DNA from: Geodermatophilus pulveris
Lineage (GTDB): Bacteria; Actinomycetota; Actinomycetes; Mycobacteriales; Geodermatophilaceae
Direction of reading: 5' to 3'
Length of the DNA: 64,000 bases
Assembly (NCBI RefSeq): GCF_900188375.1
Contig: NZ_FZOO01000007.1
Coordinates: 1-64,000 of the forward strand
In this document: positions 7,603 through 14,957 of the stretch, piece by piece
Position numbering within the stretch: the first letter of the stretch is position 1
Layout: each line of letters opens with the position of its first letter
The notes under the pieces: model-generated
The model's input: the letters and a program-made list of their open reading frames with translations, nothing else
What the model was told of the DNA's origin: nothing
Databases searched by the model: none
Program-made: the position numbers and the translations under genes

Positions 7603-9048
7603 TCACCGCCCCACGAGGCCGGTGCGGGTGATCAGCGTGTCGATCGCCTCGTCGATCGCGGTCACCATGCGGGCGGCCGCGCCGTAGGCGTGCTGGAAGG
7701 ACAGCATCGTCGTCATCTCCTCGTCCAGGTTCACACCCGACACGGACTCGCGGGCGGCGTCCACCTGGGTGGAGATCACCGTCTGCACCTCCAGGTCGCG
7801 CGAGGCCACGGCGGACTCCACGCCGAGCGCGACGACCAGCTGGCGGTACCCCGCGTCCACGCCGTCCGGCGCCAGGCTGAGCCGGAAGAAGGCGTCGGCG
7901 TTGTCGCCGTCGGCGGAGGGCTGCCCGCCCACCGCGGCCGGCGACGAGGCCGCGACGGCCAGCAGCGCGGGGTCGCTGACGCGCACCGTGATGTTGCCGG
8001 CGTGCACCGTCGCGGGGTCGACGGGCACGGTGCCCGACCCGTCATCGAGCAGCGGCTGGTCCGCGCCGGACGCCCCGGTGGCGTCGTAGCCCGCGGCCTG
8101 GACGGCGTTGAGCCGACCGACCAGGTCACGGGCCATCTGGTCGAGCCGACCGCGGTAGCCGGGGATGGTGTCCGTCAGGGCGGCCAGCTGCCCGCCGGCG
8201 GTGCCGCCGATCGCGATGGTCGTGCCGCCGGGGTCGGTGCGGACCCGCGGGTCGTCCCCGGTGCCCACCCCGTCGGGGGTGTCCGCGCCGGCGAGCTGCA
8301 GGCCCAGCGTTGCCCCGCCGGAGACCAGGGTGCTCCCGCCGACCAGGACGTCGACCATGCCATCGGCCGCCGGCCGGACCGTCGCACCGACCCGCTCGGC
8401 CAGCGACACCACCAGCAGGTCGCGGCGGTCGGCGAGCTCGTTGACCGGCAGGCCGGCCCGGCTGGCGGCCCCGATGGCCGTGTTGAGCTCGCCGATCGAC
8501 GTCGCGGTGGCGTTGACGTCGGCCACGAGCGCCTGCAGGTCGTCCCGGGTCTGGGTCCACTGCTGGTCCAGCGTCGCCCGGGCGGTGTGCAGGCCGCCGG
8601 CCAGGATGTCCAGCCGCTCCAGCACCAGCCCGCGGGCCGCCGGCTCGGTGGGGTTGTTGGCCACCTCGCTGAAGCCGGTCCACACGTCGGCGAGCATGCT
8701 CTGCAGGCCGGTGTCACCGGGCTCGCGCAGGGCGGCCTCCACCCCGCCCAGCGCCTCGGCGGCGACGGTCAACTCGGCGGTCCGGGAGATCTCCGTGTGC
8801 GCCCGCTGCTCCAGGAAGACGTCCCGGATGCGGGTGACCCGGCCGGCGTCCACGCCCCCGCCCACGGGGCTGGACACCGAGTGCAGCGCCGGGACGGCGG
8901 TCCCGCCCACCGCCTGCAGGTCCACCCGCTGGCGCGAGTAGCCCTCGGTGTTGACGTTGGCGACGTTCTGGCCGGTGAGGTCCAGGCCCCGCTGGGCCGC
9001 CCAGAGCGCCGTCCGGGCCGTGTTGAGCCCGCCGAAGGTGGAGGTCAC
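7603..9048 (-). CDS. flgK: Hook-associated protein FlgK (HAP1), 481 aa
   Basis: The N-terminus from GTG 9048 reads TSTFGGLNTARTALWAAQ, then GQNVANVNTEGYSRQRVDLQ, the flagellar rod/hook signature shared by FlgK, FlgE and the rod proteins. The C-terminus has VSGVNLDEEMTTMLSFQHAY and ends with EAIDTLITRTGLVGR, the FlgK C-terminal motif. It forms the first hook-filament adaptor ring and is secreted by the type III apparatus. The frame is open farther upstream, but GTG 9048 overlaps the flgN stop (GTGA), which fixes the start. At 481 residues it is in the middle of the family range. A middle domain (about 200-380) is variable. Confidence 0.94.
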   Translation of the reverse strand: MTSTFGGLNTARTALWAAQRGLDLTGQNVANVNTEGYSRQRVDLQAVGGTAVPALHSVSSPVGGGVDAGRVTRIRDVFLEQRAHTEISRTAELTVAAEALGGVEAALREPGDTGLQSMLADVWTGFSEVANNPTEPAARGLVLERLDILAGGLHTARATLDQQWTQTRDDLQALVADVNATATSIGELNTAIGAASRAGLPVNELADRRDLLVVSLAERVGATVRPAADGMVDVLVGGSTLVSGGATLGLQLAGADTPDGVGTGDDPRVRTDPGGTTIAIGGTAGGQLAALTDTIPGYRGRLDQMARDLVGRLNAVQAAGYDATGASGADQPLLDDGSGTVPVDPATVHAGNITVRVSDPALLAVAASSPAAVGGQPSADGDNADAFFRLSLAPDGVDAGYRQLVVALGVESAVASRDLEVQTVISTQVDAARESVSGVNLDEEMTTMLSFQHAYGAAARMVTAIDEAIDTLITRTGLVGR

Positions 9049-9539
9049 AGGGCGCCGTCCAGCGTCACGGCGCGGTGCGCGCCCTGGGTGCTGCGGCCGC
9101 TGGCCCCGTAGGTGCCGGCCGAGGGCGCCTGGGCCGACAGCAGCGCGTCGCCGATGGCGGTCAGGCCACCCTCGATCAGCCCGCGGTTGGCGTCGGAGAG
9201 CCCGCGCAGTTCCGTCACGAGCACCAACAGCGCCTCGTGGTGCTTGGCGTACAGGTCGTCCCACGGGGCCGGCGCGGCCTCCGCGAGCGTGCGCAGGGAC
9301 GGGTTGCCCCCGACGCCCAGCCGGGTGGCGAGCACCTCGGTGACCGCCGCGCGTTCCACCTCGAGGCTGCGCAGCTGGTCGAGCACGACCTCGATCTCGT
9401 GCGCGATCCGCGCCAGCCAGCGGGTCTTGCCCGTGACGATCAGGTACTGCTTCTCCTCTGCCTTGAACAGCAGCAGGTCCAGCAGCTCCTGCTCGCGCCA
9501 CAGCAACGTCGACAGGTGCTGGTGGTCCACGGCCCTCAC
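9045..9539 (-). CDS. flgN: FlgN-family export chaperone, 164 aa
   Basis: The protein is almost wholly helical, starting with HQHLSTLLWREQELLDLLLFKAEEKQYLIV, whose pattern is that of the FlgN family, a coiled-coil chaperone that guards FlgK and FlgL before export. Position supports this: it is directly upstream of flgK and flgL and overlaps flgK by 4 bases. Length is near the usual 140-160. A tail of about 30 residues (about 133-164) is low-complexity. It is the first gene of the minus-strand flagellar operon and has a sigma-28-like promoter about 55 bases upstream. Confidence 0.8.
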   Translation of the reverse strand: MRAVDHQHLSTLLWREQELLDLLLFKAEEKQYLIVTGKTRWLARIAHEIEVVLDQLRSLEVERAAVTEVLATRLGVGGNPSLRTLAEAAPAPWDDLYAKHHEALLVLVTELRGLSDANRGLIEGGLTAIGDALLSAQAPSAGTYGASGRSTQGAHRAVTLDGAL

Positions 9540-9596
9540 CGTCCTCCCCTGTTCCCCGCGGCGGACGTCGGTGCTGCCGGCGGGTTCTCACGGGGA

Positions 9597-9623
9597 GCTT
9601 CGGCAGTCCGCAGGAGCCCTTGA
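9597..9623 (-). promoter_or_regulatory. Sigma-28-like promoter for flgN-flgK-flgL-fliW-csrA
   Basis: On the minus strand TCAAGGGC (-35, 9616-9623) and GCCGAAGC (-10, 9597-9604) are 11 bases apart. The bases before the -35, TCGGC, match those of the flbD promoter. The expected start of transcription is near 9590, giving a leader of about 50 bases. Compare 10719, 25099 and 27738. Confidence 0.68.
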
Positions 9624-9701
9624 GCCGAGGGCGCCACTGCGGGCGGCCCGCGGCCGGACCCGGCGGTGCCGTCCGGCCCGCACGCTGCCGAGAAGGAGCA
9701 C

Positions 9702-10685
9702 GTGAGCCCATCGCGTGCCTCGGTGACCGTGCGGTCCGGTGTCCCTGCCCCGCGCTCCGCTCCTCCCGCACAGGGCGGCGCGGACGGCGCGCCCCGGGGG
9801 CAGGCGTCGCGCGACGTCGACGGCCTGGTGACCGACCACCTGCCGCTGGCCACCTTCGCCGTCAACGCGGTGGCCGCCCGCATCTCGCTGCCCTCACACG
9901 TCAGCCGGGAGGACCTGCTGTCCTGCGCGCGGGTGGCGCTGGTCGAGGTCGCGCGGCGGTTCGACCCGTCGGCGGGGGCGTCGTTCGCGACCTACGCCCT
10001 GCCCCGGCTGCAGGGCGCCGTCCTGGACGAGCTGCGCTCCGGCGACTGGGCCAGCCGGTCGGTGCGGGCGGCGGCCCGGCGCTCGGACGCGGCCGCCGAC
10101 GCCCTCGCCATCCAGCTCGGGCGGCCGCCGACGCGGGGTGAGCTCGCCGCCAGCCTCGGCATGGCCACCAGCGACCTGGACTCCCTGCAGGTCGACGTCC
10201 ACCGCGCCGTCATGGTGAGCATCGACGCCGAGACCGGTCCGGACGGCTCCTCCCTCGACCTGCCCGACACCGGGGAGTCGCCGGAGCGGGCGCTGCTGCG
10301 CACCGAGCGGTCCCGGTACCTGCACGAGGCGATCCGCCAGCTGCCCGACCGGCTCGACGAGGTCGTGGAGCGCAACTTCTTCGGGGGCGAGTCGCTGACC
10401 GACATCGCCGCCGACCTCGGCGTCACGCTGTCCCGGGTGTCCCAGATGCGCGCCCGGGCCCTGACGCTGCTGCACGCGGCGATGAGCGAGGTGTGGGAGG
10501 GCCGGGCGGTGCCGGCCGACGGCGGGGTGCGGGCGCGCAACCAGCAGCGCTCCTACGTCGACCGCGTGGCCGGGCGCAACGCGCCGCCGGCGGCGGCCCC
10601 CGCGCTGCCCCGCGCCGTGCCGGCCCAGCACCCCCACTCGGCGTGGGCGGCGGCCCGGCGGTACGGCGTCTCCCGACCCGCCTGA
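9702..10685 (+). CDS. fliA: RNA polymerase sigma-28-type factor (FliA/WhiG class), 327 aa
   Basis: Region 2 (about 40-110) holds LPSHVSREDLLSCARVALVEVARRFD, then FATYALPRLQGAVLDELRSGDW, the form seen in sigma-28. Region 3 (about 115-165) has RPPTRGELAASLGMATSDL, and region 4 (about 215-265) has LTDIAADLGVTLSRVSQMRARAL, a clean helix-turn-helix. The first 35 residues and the last 60 are disordered extensions. GTG 9702 follows AAGGAGCAC and is chosen over an upstream in-frame start at 9666. It is the first plus-strand flagellar gene, directly before flagellin, and probably reads the TCAAG/GCCGA promoters in this window. No anti-sigma FlgM was found. Confidence 0.9.
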   Translation: MSPSRASVTVRSGVPAPRSAPPAQGGADGAPRGQASRDVDGLVTDHLPLATFAVNAVAARISLPSHVSREDLLSCARVALVEVARRFDPSAGASFATYALPRLQGAVLDELRSGDWASRSVRAAARRSDAAADALAIQLGRPPTRGELAASLGMATSDLDSLQVDVHRAVMVSIDAETGPDGSSLDLPDTGESPERALLRTERSRYLHEAIRQLPDRLDEVVERNFFGGESLTDIAADLGVTLSRVSQMRARALTLLHAAMSEVWEGRAVPADGGVRARNQQRSYVDRVAGRNAPPAAAPALPRAVPAQHPHSAWAAARRYGVSRPA

Positions 10686-10718
10686 GTGAGGAATCGTCCA
10701 GAAGCGGTCCCGTTCGCC

Positions 10719-10746
10719 TCAAGTCCCCGGCAGGACCGGCCGAACC
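10719..10746 (+). promoter_or_regulatory. Sigma-28-like promoter for flagellin
   Basis: TCAAGTCC (10719-10726) and GCCGAACC (10739-10746) are 12 bases apart. The preceding bases CCCGTTCGCC are nearly the same as those before the flbD promoter at 25099. Transcription would start near 10753, giving a leader of about 63 bases. Confidence 0.72.
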
Positions 10747-10760
10747 TCTCCACGCACCGC

Positions 10761-10780
10761 CCGCAGCACGGATGCAGCGG
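10761..10780 (+). promoter_or_regulatory. Predicted CsrA-binding hairpin BS1 in the flagellin leader
   Basis: CCGCAGC and GCAGCGG pair (one A-A mismatch) around the loop ACGGAT, showing ANGGA in a six-base loop, the preferred CsrA ligand. A second ACGGA (10803-10807) lies 35 bases downstream on the Shine-Dalgarno GGAGGA. Confidence 0.6.
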
Positions 10781-10802
10781 GAATCCCCCAAGTCCCGATT
10801 CC

Positions 10803-10810
10803 ACGGAGGA
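10803..10810 (+). promoter_or_regulatory. Shine-Dalgarno of flagellin overlapping a CsrA motif (BS2)
   Basis: ACGGAGGA combines a CsrA ANGGA core with the Shine-Dalgarno GGAGGA, 5 bases before ATG 10816. Binding of CsrA here would block ribosome entry. Confidence 0.6.
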
Positions 10811-10815
10811 ACACC

Positions 10816-11955
10816 ATGGGTCTCAGCGTCAACACCAACAGCGCGGCGATGAACGCCTACCGCAACCTGTCGGTGACCAACGACCAGATGAGCAAGTCGC
10901 TCGAGCGGCTCTCCTCCGGTTTCCGCATCAACCGTGCCGCCGACGACGCCGCGGGCCTGGCCATCTCCGAGGGCCTGCGCTCGCAGATCGGCGGCATGAA
11001 GCAGGCCGTCCGCAACACCCAGGACGGCATCAGCGTCGTCCAGGTCGCCGAGGGCGCCCTGGGCACGACCACCTCGATCCTGCAGCGCATGCGCGACCTG
11101 GGCGTCCAGGCGGGCAACGACTCCAACAACACCGAGGCCCGCGCGGCCATCGCCACCGAGGTCGAGGGCCTGCAGGCCGAGCTGGCCCGCATCGCCGAGT
11201 CCACCAACTTCAACGGCACCAAGCTGCTGAACGGCGACACCACGGTCCTGAACTTCCAGGTGGGTGCCAACGGTGACGCGGCCAGCCAGATCTCGGTGGA
11301 CCTGACCGCGGCCAACGTCGAGGCGATCGCCGACGCGCTCGGCGTCAGCGGCGGCAGCCGGACGGCGTTCACGGTCGCCACGCCCACCGCCGTCACCGGG
11401 ACGTACACCTTCAGCGACGGCCAGGGCGCCTCGGCCGCCGTCGACCTGGGCGCCGTCAACGACCACACCACGGTCGACTCGGTCGCGCTGAAGCTGAACC
11501 AGGACAGCAGCTTCGCGGCCAGCTTCCGCGCGACGGTGAACTCGGACAACGAGCTGGTCGTCAGCGCCAAGGACGGGGCGAGCACCGCGGTGACCGTGGC
11601 CGCCGGCGCCGGTGCCGCGGGCATCAACACCACCGGCACGGCGGTCACCGGCGGCATCAGCTTCGACACCGCCGCGGACGCCCAGAACGCCGTCGACGCC
11701 ATCGACACCCAGCTCGCGCAGGTCTCGGAGGCCCGGGCCCAGCTCGGTGCCTACCAGAACCGGTTCGAGTACACGATCAACAACCTGAACGTGGCGATCG
11801 AGAACACGACGGCGTCGGAGTCGCGGATCCGCGACACCGACATGGCCCAGGAGATGACCAACTTCACCCGGACCCAGATCCTGACCCAGGCCGGCACCTC
11901 GATGCTGGCCCAGGCCAACCAGTCCTCGCAGGGCATCCTGCGGCTGCTGGGCTGA
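10816..11955 (+). CDS. fliC: Flagellin, 379 aa
   Basis: Residues 1-140 are the conserved D0/D1 half: MGLSVNTNSAAMNAYRNLS, then LERLSSGFRINRAADDAAGL and ESTNFNGTKLLNG. Residues 290-379 are the returning half, with AQLGAYQNRFEYTINNLN and ending GTSMLAQANQSSQGILRLLG. The centre (about 150-290), Thr/Ala/Val-rich, is a small exposed domain. The protein is secreted by the flagellar type III system and polymerises into the filament. It is a single copy here, with its own sigma-28-like promoter, a leader with two CsrA motifs, and a strong hairpin downstream at 11983-12018, so it is a monocistronic unit. Length is typical for actinobacteria. Confidence 0.97.
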   Translation: MGLSVNTNSAAMNAYRNLSVTNDQMSKSLERLSSGFRINRAADDAAGLAISEGLRSQIGGMKQAVRNTQDGISVVQVAEGALGTTTSILQRMRDLGVQAGNDSNNTEARAAIATEVEGLQAELARIAESTNFNGTKLLNGDTTVLNFQVGANGDAASQISVDLTAANVEAIADALGVSGGSRTAFTVATPTAVTGTYTFSDGQGASAAVDLGAVNDHTTVDSVALKLNQDSSFAASFRATVNSDNELVVSAKDGASTAVTVAAGAGAAGINTTGTAVTGGISFDTAADAQNAVDAIDTQLAQVSEARAQLGAYQNRFEYTINNLNVAIENTTASESRIRDTDMAQEMTNFTRTQILTQAGTSMLAQANQSSQGILRLLG

Positions 11956-11982
11956 CCCGTCCGCACCACCTGAGCACCACCC

Positions 11983-12018
11983 GGTGAGGGGGGAGGCCCG
12001 TCGGCCTCCCCCCTCACC
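11983..12018 (+). terminator. Perfect 16-bp stem hairpin after flagellin
   Basis: GGTGAGGGGGGAGGCC (11983-11998) and GGCCTCCCCCCTCACC (12003-12018) are exact complements around the loop CGTC. There is no U-tract. It lies 27 bases after the flagellin stop and 36 before fliD. Confidence 0.82.
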
Positions 12019-12053
12019 GCTACCCCCCTGCTCCCGCCCCCGGAGGTCCGTCC

Positions 12054-13436
12054 ATGGCAGGCATCAGCACCGGCATCGGCCTGGCTTCAGGCCTCGACTA
12101 CACCTCGCTGGTCGGCCAGCTGATGCAGCTGGAGGCCAAGCCGCAGACGCTGCTGAAGGCACGCCTGTCGGAGACGCAGGTGGACGCCGCCGCCTACCGG
12201 GCCGTGAACACCTCCCTGTCGGCGCTCAAGTCGGCGGCCGACAAGCTGAGCGACACGGCGACGTGGACACCGGTCAAGGCCACCAGCTCCTCGGACGCGG
12301 TCACCGTCACCACGACCACCGGCGCGAAGCCGGGCTCGCTGACCTTCACCGTGGACTCCCTGGTCGCCACCCACTCGGTCGTCGCCAACGGCTCGTACGG
12401 AGCCGCCTCGGACCCCGCCGGCTTCACGCGGATCGATGTCACGGACTCCACCGGGACGGTGGTGGGCACCGTGAGCGTCGGAGGCAGCGGCACGCTCGCC
12501 GACGCGGTGTCGGCCATCACCGCCAGCCCCTACGGGTTGAGCGCCCGGACCGTCGATGTCGGCGGCGAGCTGCGGCTCGAGGTCAGCAGCACGGCTGCCG
12601 GCGCGGACGGGACCTTCTCGCTCACCGCCTACACCCCCTCGACCATCCCCCTGGGCAGCCCCACCCCGGGCCCGGCGTTCGCCGTGGTCACCCAGGGCAC
12701 CGACGCGCAGCTGACCGTGGGCACCGGCCCGGGCAAGTACGCCGTGAGCGGCACCACCAACACCTTCAGCGACCTGCTGCCCGGCCTCACGCTCACCGCC
12801 ACCCGGACCGGTGGACCGGTGACCGTCGACGTGGCCAGTGACCCCTCCGCCGTTGCCGCCGCCGTGCAGTCCCTGGTCACCGCGGCCAACAGTGCGCTGT
12901 CCACCGTCCGCGGCTACGGCTACAACGGCGCGGGCAGCACCGCCGCCCTCCGCGGGGACAGCACGCTGCGCCAGCTCGTGGGCGACGTCCTGGGCGCGGT
13001 GGCCTCGGCGGTCGGCACGGACGACTCACCCGCGGTGGCCGGGCTGCAACTCAACAGCAAGGGTGAGGTCGTCTTCGCGGCTGACGTCTTCACCGCGGCG
13101 CTGGCAGCCGACCCGGCGTCGGTCCGGGCGCTCGTCGACGGGTCCACGGTGGGCGGGTCCACCGTCCCCGGCGTGGCGCAGCGACTCGCGGCGGTGACCG
13201 CTGAGGCGACCGACGCGACCACGGGCACCCTGACCGTGCTGGCCCTCAACAAGGACCGTCAGGCGTCCGACCTGCAGGAGCGGATCGACGAGTGGGACCT
13301 GCGCCTGGAGCTCCGACAGCAGACCCTGACGCGACAGTTCAACGCCATGGAGACCGCTCTCGGCACGCTCAACAGCCAGGCCTCCTGGCTGTCGGCGCAA
13401 CTCGGCCAGCTGCCGAGCTGGTCGTCGAGCAACTGA
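12054..13436 (+). CDS. fliD: Filament cap protein FliD (HAP2), 460 aa
   Basis: The N-terminus GISTGIGLASGLDYTSLVGQ and LMQLEAKPQTLLKARLSETQ is the FliD signature. The C-terminal domain has the helix LNKDRQASDLQERIDEWDLRLELRQQTLTRQFNAMETALGTLNSQASWL split over residues 400-450, the conserved FliD end. The cap sits at the filament tip and folds exported flagellin. The middle (about 60-330) is Thr/Ser-rich beta structure. The ATG at 12054 follows CCGGAGGTCC. fliS and a small chaperone-like gene follow closely, an order known from many bacteria. Confidence 0.92.
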   Translation: MAGISTGIGLASGLDYTSLVGQLMQLEAKPQTLLKARLSETQVDAAAYRAVNTSLSALKSAADKLSDTATWTPVKATSSSDAVTVTTTTGAKPGSLTFTVDSLVATHSVVANGSYGAASDPAGFTRIDVTDSTGTVVGTVSVGGSGTLADAVSAITASPYGLSARTVDVGGELRLEVSSTAAGADGTFSLTAYTPSTIPLGSPTPGPAFAVVTQGTDAQLTVGTGPGKYAVSGTTNTFSDLLPGLTLTATRTGGPVTVDVASDPSAVAAAVQSLVTAANSALSTVRGYGYNGAGSTAALRGDSTLRQLVGDVLGAVASAVGTDDSPAVAGLQLNSKGEVVFAADVFTAALAADPASVRALVDGSTVGGSTVPGVAQRLAAVTAEATDATTGTLTVLALNKDRQASDLQERIDEWDLRLELRQQTLTRQFNAMETALGTLNSQASWLSAQLGQLPSWSSSN

Positions 13437-13462
13437 CCAACCCGTACCCGGAGGAACCCTCG

Positions 13463-13849
13463 ATGAGTGCTGCCACCCTGCGGACCCGATACCTCGGTGA
13501 CACCGTCGCCACCGCCTCACCGCCGCAGCTGCTGGTGATGCTGTACGACCGCCTGGCCCTCGACCTGGACCGCGCGCACAGCGCCCTGACTGCCGGCGAT
13601 CGTCAGGACGCCGGCCGCAACCTGCTGCACGCCCAGGACATCGTGGTCGAGTTGCGGGAGAGCCTCCGGGTGGACATGTGGGACGGCGGCCCTCGGCTGG
13701 CGGCCTTGTACAGCTGGCTGCTCGGCGAGTTGGTGCAGGCCAACGTCAAGGGCGACCGCAATCGTGTGGCGTCGTGCCAGCAGGTCGTCGAGCCGCTGCG
13801 CGATGCGTGGCGGCAGGCGGCCGCCACGCTCGCCGCCACACCCGCATGA
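13463..13849 (+). CDS. fliS: Flagellin chaperone FliS, 128 aa
   Basis: The FliS family match is clear: LRTRYLGDTVATASPPQLL, then VMLYDRLALDLDRAHSAL and the helix DRQDAGRNLLHAQDIVVELRESL (in parts at about 50-72). FliS keeps flagellin monomers from assembling in the cytoplasm and takes them to the export gate through FlhA. Length is standard (about 125-135). ATG 13463 has the Shine-Dalgarno CGGAGGAA. The TGA overlaps the ATG of the next gene (ATGA), so the two are coupled. Some species use FliS as a further FliW/CsrA link, which cannot be tested here. Confidence 0.92.
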   Translation: MSAATLRTRYLGDTVATASPPQLLVMLYDRLALDLDRAHSALTAGDRQDAGRNLLHAQDIVVELRESLRVDMWDGGPRLAALYSWLLGELVQANVKGDRNRVASCQQVVEPLRDAWRQAAATLAATPA

Positions 13850-14199
13850 GCCCCGGCCGGCCCGGGCCCGGGAACGGCGACCCCGCCCGCGAGTGGGCCA
13901 CCGTGCTCGACGAGCTCGAGGGCGAGGTGCTCGCCGCGGAGGCGGTCCTGCGGGCCGACCGCGACGACGAGATCGCCGCCTGGGGCGGCCGCGCCGAGGA
14001 CTGGATCCCGCCGGCCACCCTCGGCCCGGTCCCCGCGGACCTGCGCGAGCGCGCCGCCCACCTGCTGCAGCACCAGCTCGCCGTCGCCGAGGAGCTCGCC
14101 GAGCGGATCATCCGGTCCCGAAGGCAGCGCGACGTGGCCGCCCGGATGTCCTACGGCCCCACCCGGCCAGTTGCCTCGTTCGTCGACCGCAGTCTCTGA
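13846..14199 (+). CDS. Small helical protein after fliS, FliT-like position, 117 aa
   Basis: Not matched to a family by sequence. ATG 13846 overlaps the fliS stop. The product is acidic and mainly helical (WATVLDELEGEVLAAEAVL, DLRERAAHLLQHQLAVAEEL), with an Arg-rich stretch RIIRSRRQRD near residue 95 and the tail VASFVDRSL. In many bacteria the gene after fliD-fliS encodes FliT, the FliD chaperone, also a short helical protein, so that role is inferred from place and shape alone. No signal peptide or membrane span is seen. It is the last gene before a 328-base gap. Confidence 0.6.
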   Translation: MSPGRPGPGNGDPAREWATVLDELEGEVLAAEAVLRADRDDEIAAWGGRAEDWIPPATLGPVPADLRERAAHLLQHQLAVAEELAERIIRSRRQRDVAARMSYGPTRPVASFVDRSL

Positions 14200-14376
14200 C
14201 CCAGCGGCCCCCCGCGCGCGCGAACAGCCACTCCCCCGCCCCCCGTGGCGCCGACCCTCGGCGCTCCGGGGGGCGTCGTCGTCCCCGGGTCCGGCCGGGC
14301 CGGTCACGCACCGTGGGCCACAGCCGGCTCGTCCACCCCATCCGCGGACTCCGGCCACTCCCGTGGGCAGCACCCG

Positions 14377-14404
14377 TCCGGCGCGCACCACGGGGTGCCG
14401 ATGA
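14377..14404 (+). promoter_or_regulatory. Possible weak sigma-28 promoter for the flgB operon
   Basis: GCCGATGA (14397-14404) is the same -10 as at flbD, 12 bases after TCCGGCGC (14377-14384), a poor match to TCAAGGCG. An imperfect hairpin (CACCCGT with ACGGGGTG) abuts the -10. Confidence 0.33.
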
Positions 14405-14451
14405 CTGCAGAGCACGGACAGCGCACCCCTCGCCACGGATCGGCGGACCCC

Positions 14452-14469
14452 GCACTCGCTCGCGAGTGC
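14452..14469 (+). promoter_or_regulatory. Dyad symmetric site upstream of flgB
   Basis: GCACTCGC-TC-GCGAGTGC is a near-perfect palindrome about 58 bases before the flgB start. It is the size of a dimeric regulator operator, or a small hairpin if it lies in the leader. Confidence 0.45.
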
Positions 14470-14527
14470 CTCTCCTGCGTACCCGGAGGCCGATCGTGTC
14501 CCGCTGCCCCGCCCGAGGAACCGCCCC

Positions 14528-14875
14528 GTGATCGGCGACGTCACCTCGTCGGCCCTGCACACCGCGCTCAACGGGCTCGCCCAGCGGCAGCGGGTCACCG
14601 CCGACAACATCGCGAACCTGCAGACCCCGGGCTTCCTGGCCGGCCGGGTCGACTTCGAGGCCGGCCTGCGCGGCGCGCTGGCCGCCGGCGCGACGCCGAC
14701 GGACTCCACCGGCACGGTCCGCCGCTCGGTGGAGCCCACCCGGCTGGACGGCAACAACGTCAACCTCGACGCCGAGACCGTCATCGCCACGGAGACCGGG
14801 CTGCGCTACCAGCTGGCTCTGGGCGCCCTGGACGGCAAGTACACCGTCATGCGCACCGCGCTGCGGACGCAGTGA
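14528..14875 (+). CDS. flgB: Flagellar basal-body rod protein FlgB, 115 aa
   Basis: Residues 1-40 read VTSSALHTALNGLAQRQRV and TADNIANLQTPGFLAGRVDF, the rod-protein motif (NIAN-TPGF). The C-terminal half has LDGNNVNLDAETVIATETGL and RYQLALGALDGKYTVMRTAL, as in FlgB. FlgB is a proximal rod subunit exported through the type III gate. Length is slightly short for the family (usually 110-140). GTG 14528 follows GAGGAACC. It heads the large basal-body operon flgB-flgC-fliE-fliF-fliG, though a 78-base MIRU-like insert separates it from flgC. Confidence 0.92.
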   Translation: MIGDVTSSALHTALNGLAQRQRVTADNIANLQTPGFLAGRVDFEAGLRGALAAGATPTDSTGTVRRSVEPTRLDGNNVNLDAETVIATETGLRYQLALGALDGKYTVMRTALRTQ

Positions 14876-14876
14876 C

Positions 14877-14957
14877 ATGAGCGAGCGCGCGAGCGGATCG
14901 ATGGACGGAGCCACTGTGCGCATGCCTCTGACGAGCGCCGGCGAGGAGGAGGCATGA
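14877..14957 (+). repeat. MIRU-like mini-ORF between flgB and flgC (26 codons)
   Basis: The insert opens one base after the flgB stop with ATG (MSERASGSM) and its TGA overlaps the flgC ATG (ATGA). It therefore bridges two genes by small open reading frames without breaking translation, like the MIRU elements of mycobacteria. Its start resembles the MSERSERIM-type peptide often found in actinobacterial intergenic repeats. It is probably a repeat rather than a functional protein. Confidence 0.6.

Larger units (their letters stand above)
14200..14527 (+). other. 328-base gap before flgB without a gene
   Basis: No credible coding frame was found. The gap contains a possible weak sigma-28 promoter (14377-14404) and an 18-base dyad (14452-14469). 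GC-rich runs around 14200-14290 could form hairpins that end the fliD-fliS transcript, but none is as clean as that after flagellin. Confidence 0.5.

Noticed and set aside
9667-9694. GCCGAGAA 8 bases before the GTG of the sigma-28 gene as a leaderless promoter
   Set aside because: The -35 (TGCCGTCC) is poor and the gene has a good Shine-Dalgarno that a leaderless transcript would lose.
14469-14496. GCCGATCG upstream of flgB as a sigma-28 -10
   Set aside because: The bases at the -35 (CCTCTCCT) do not fit; the site at 14377 is slightly better.
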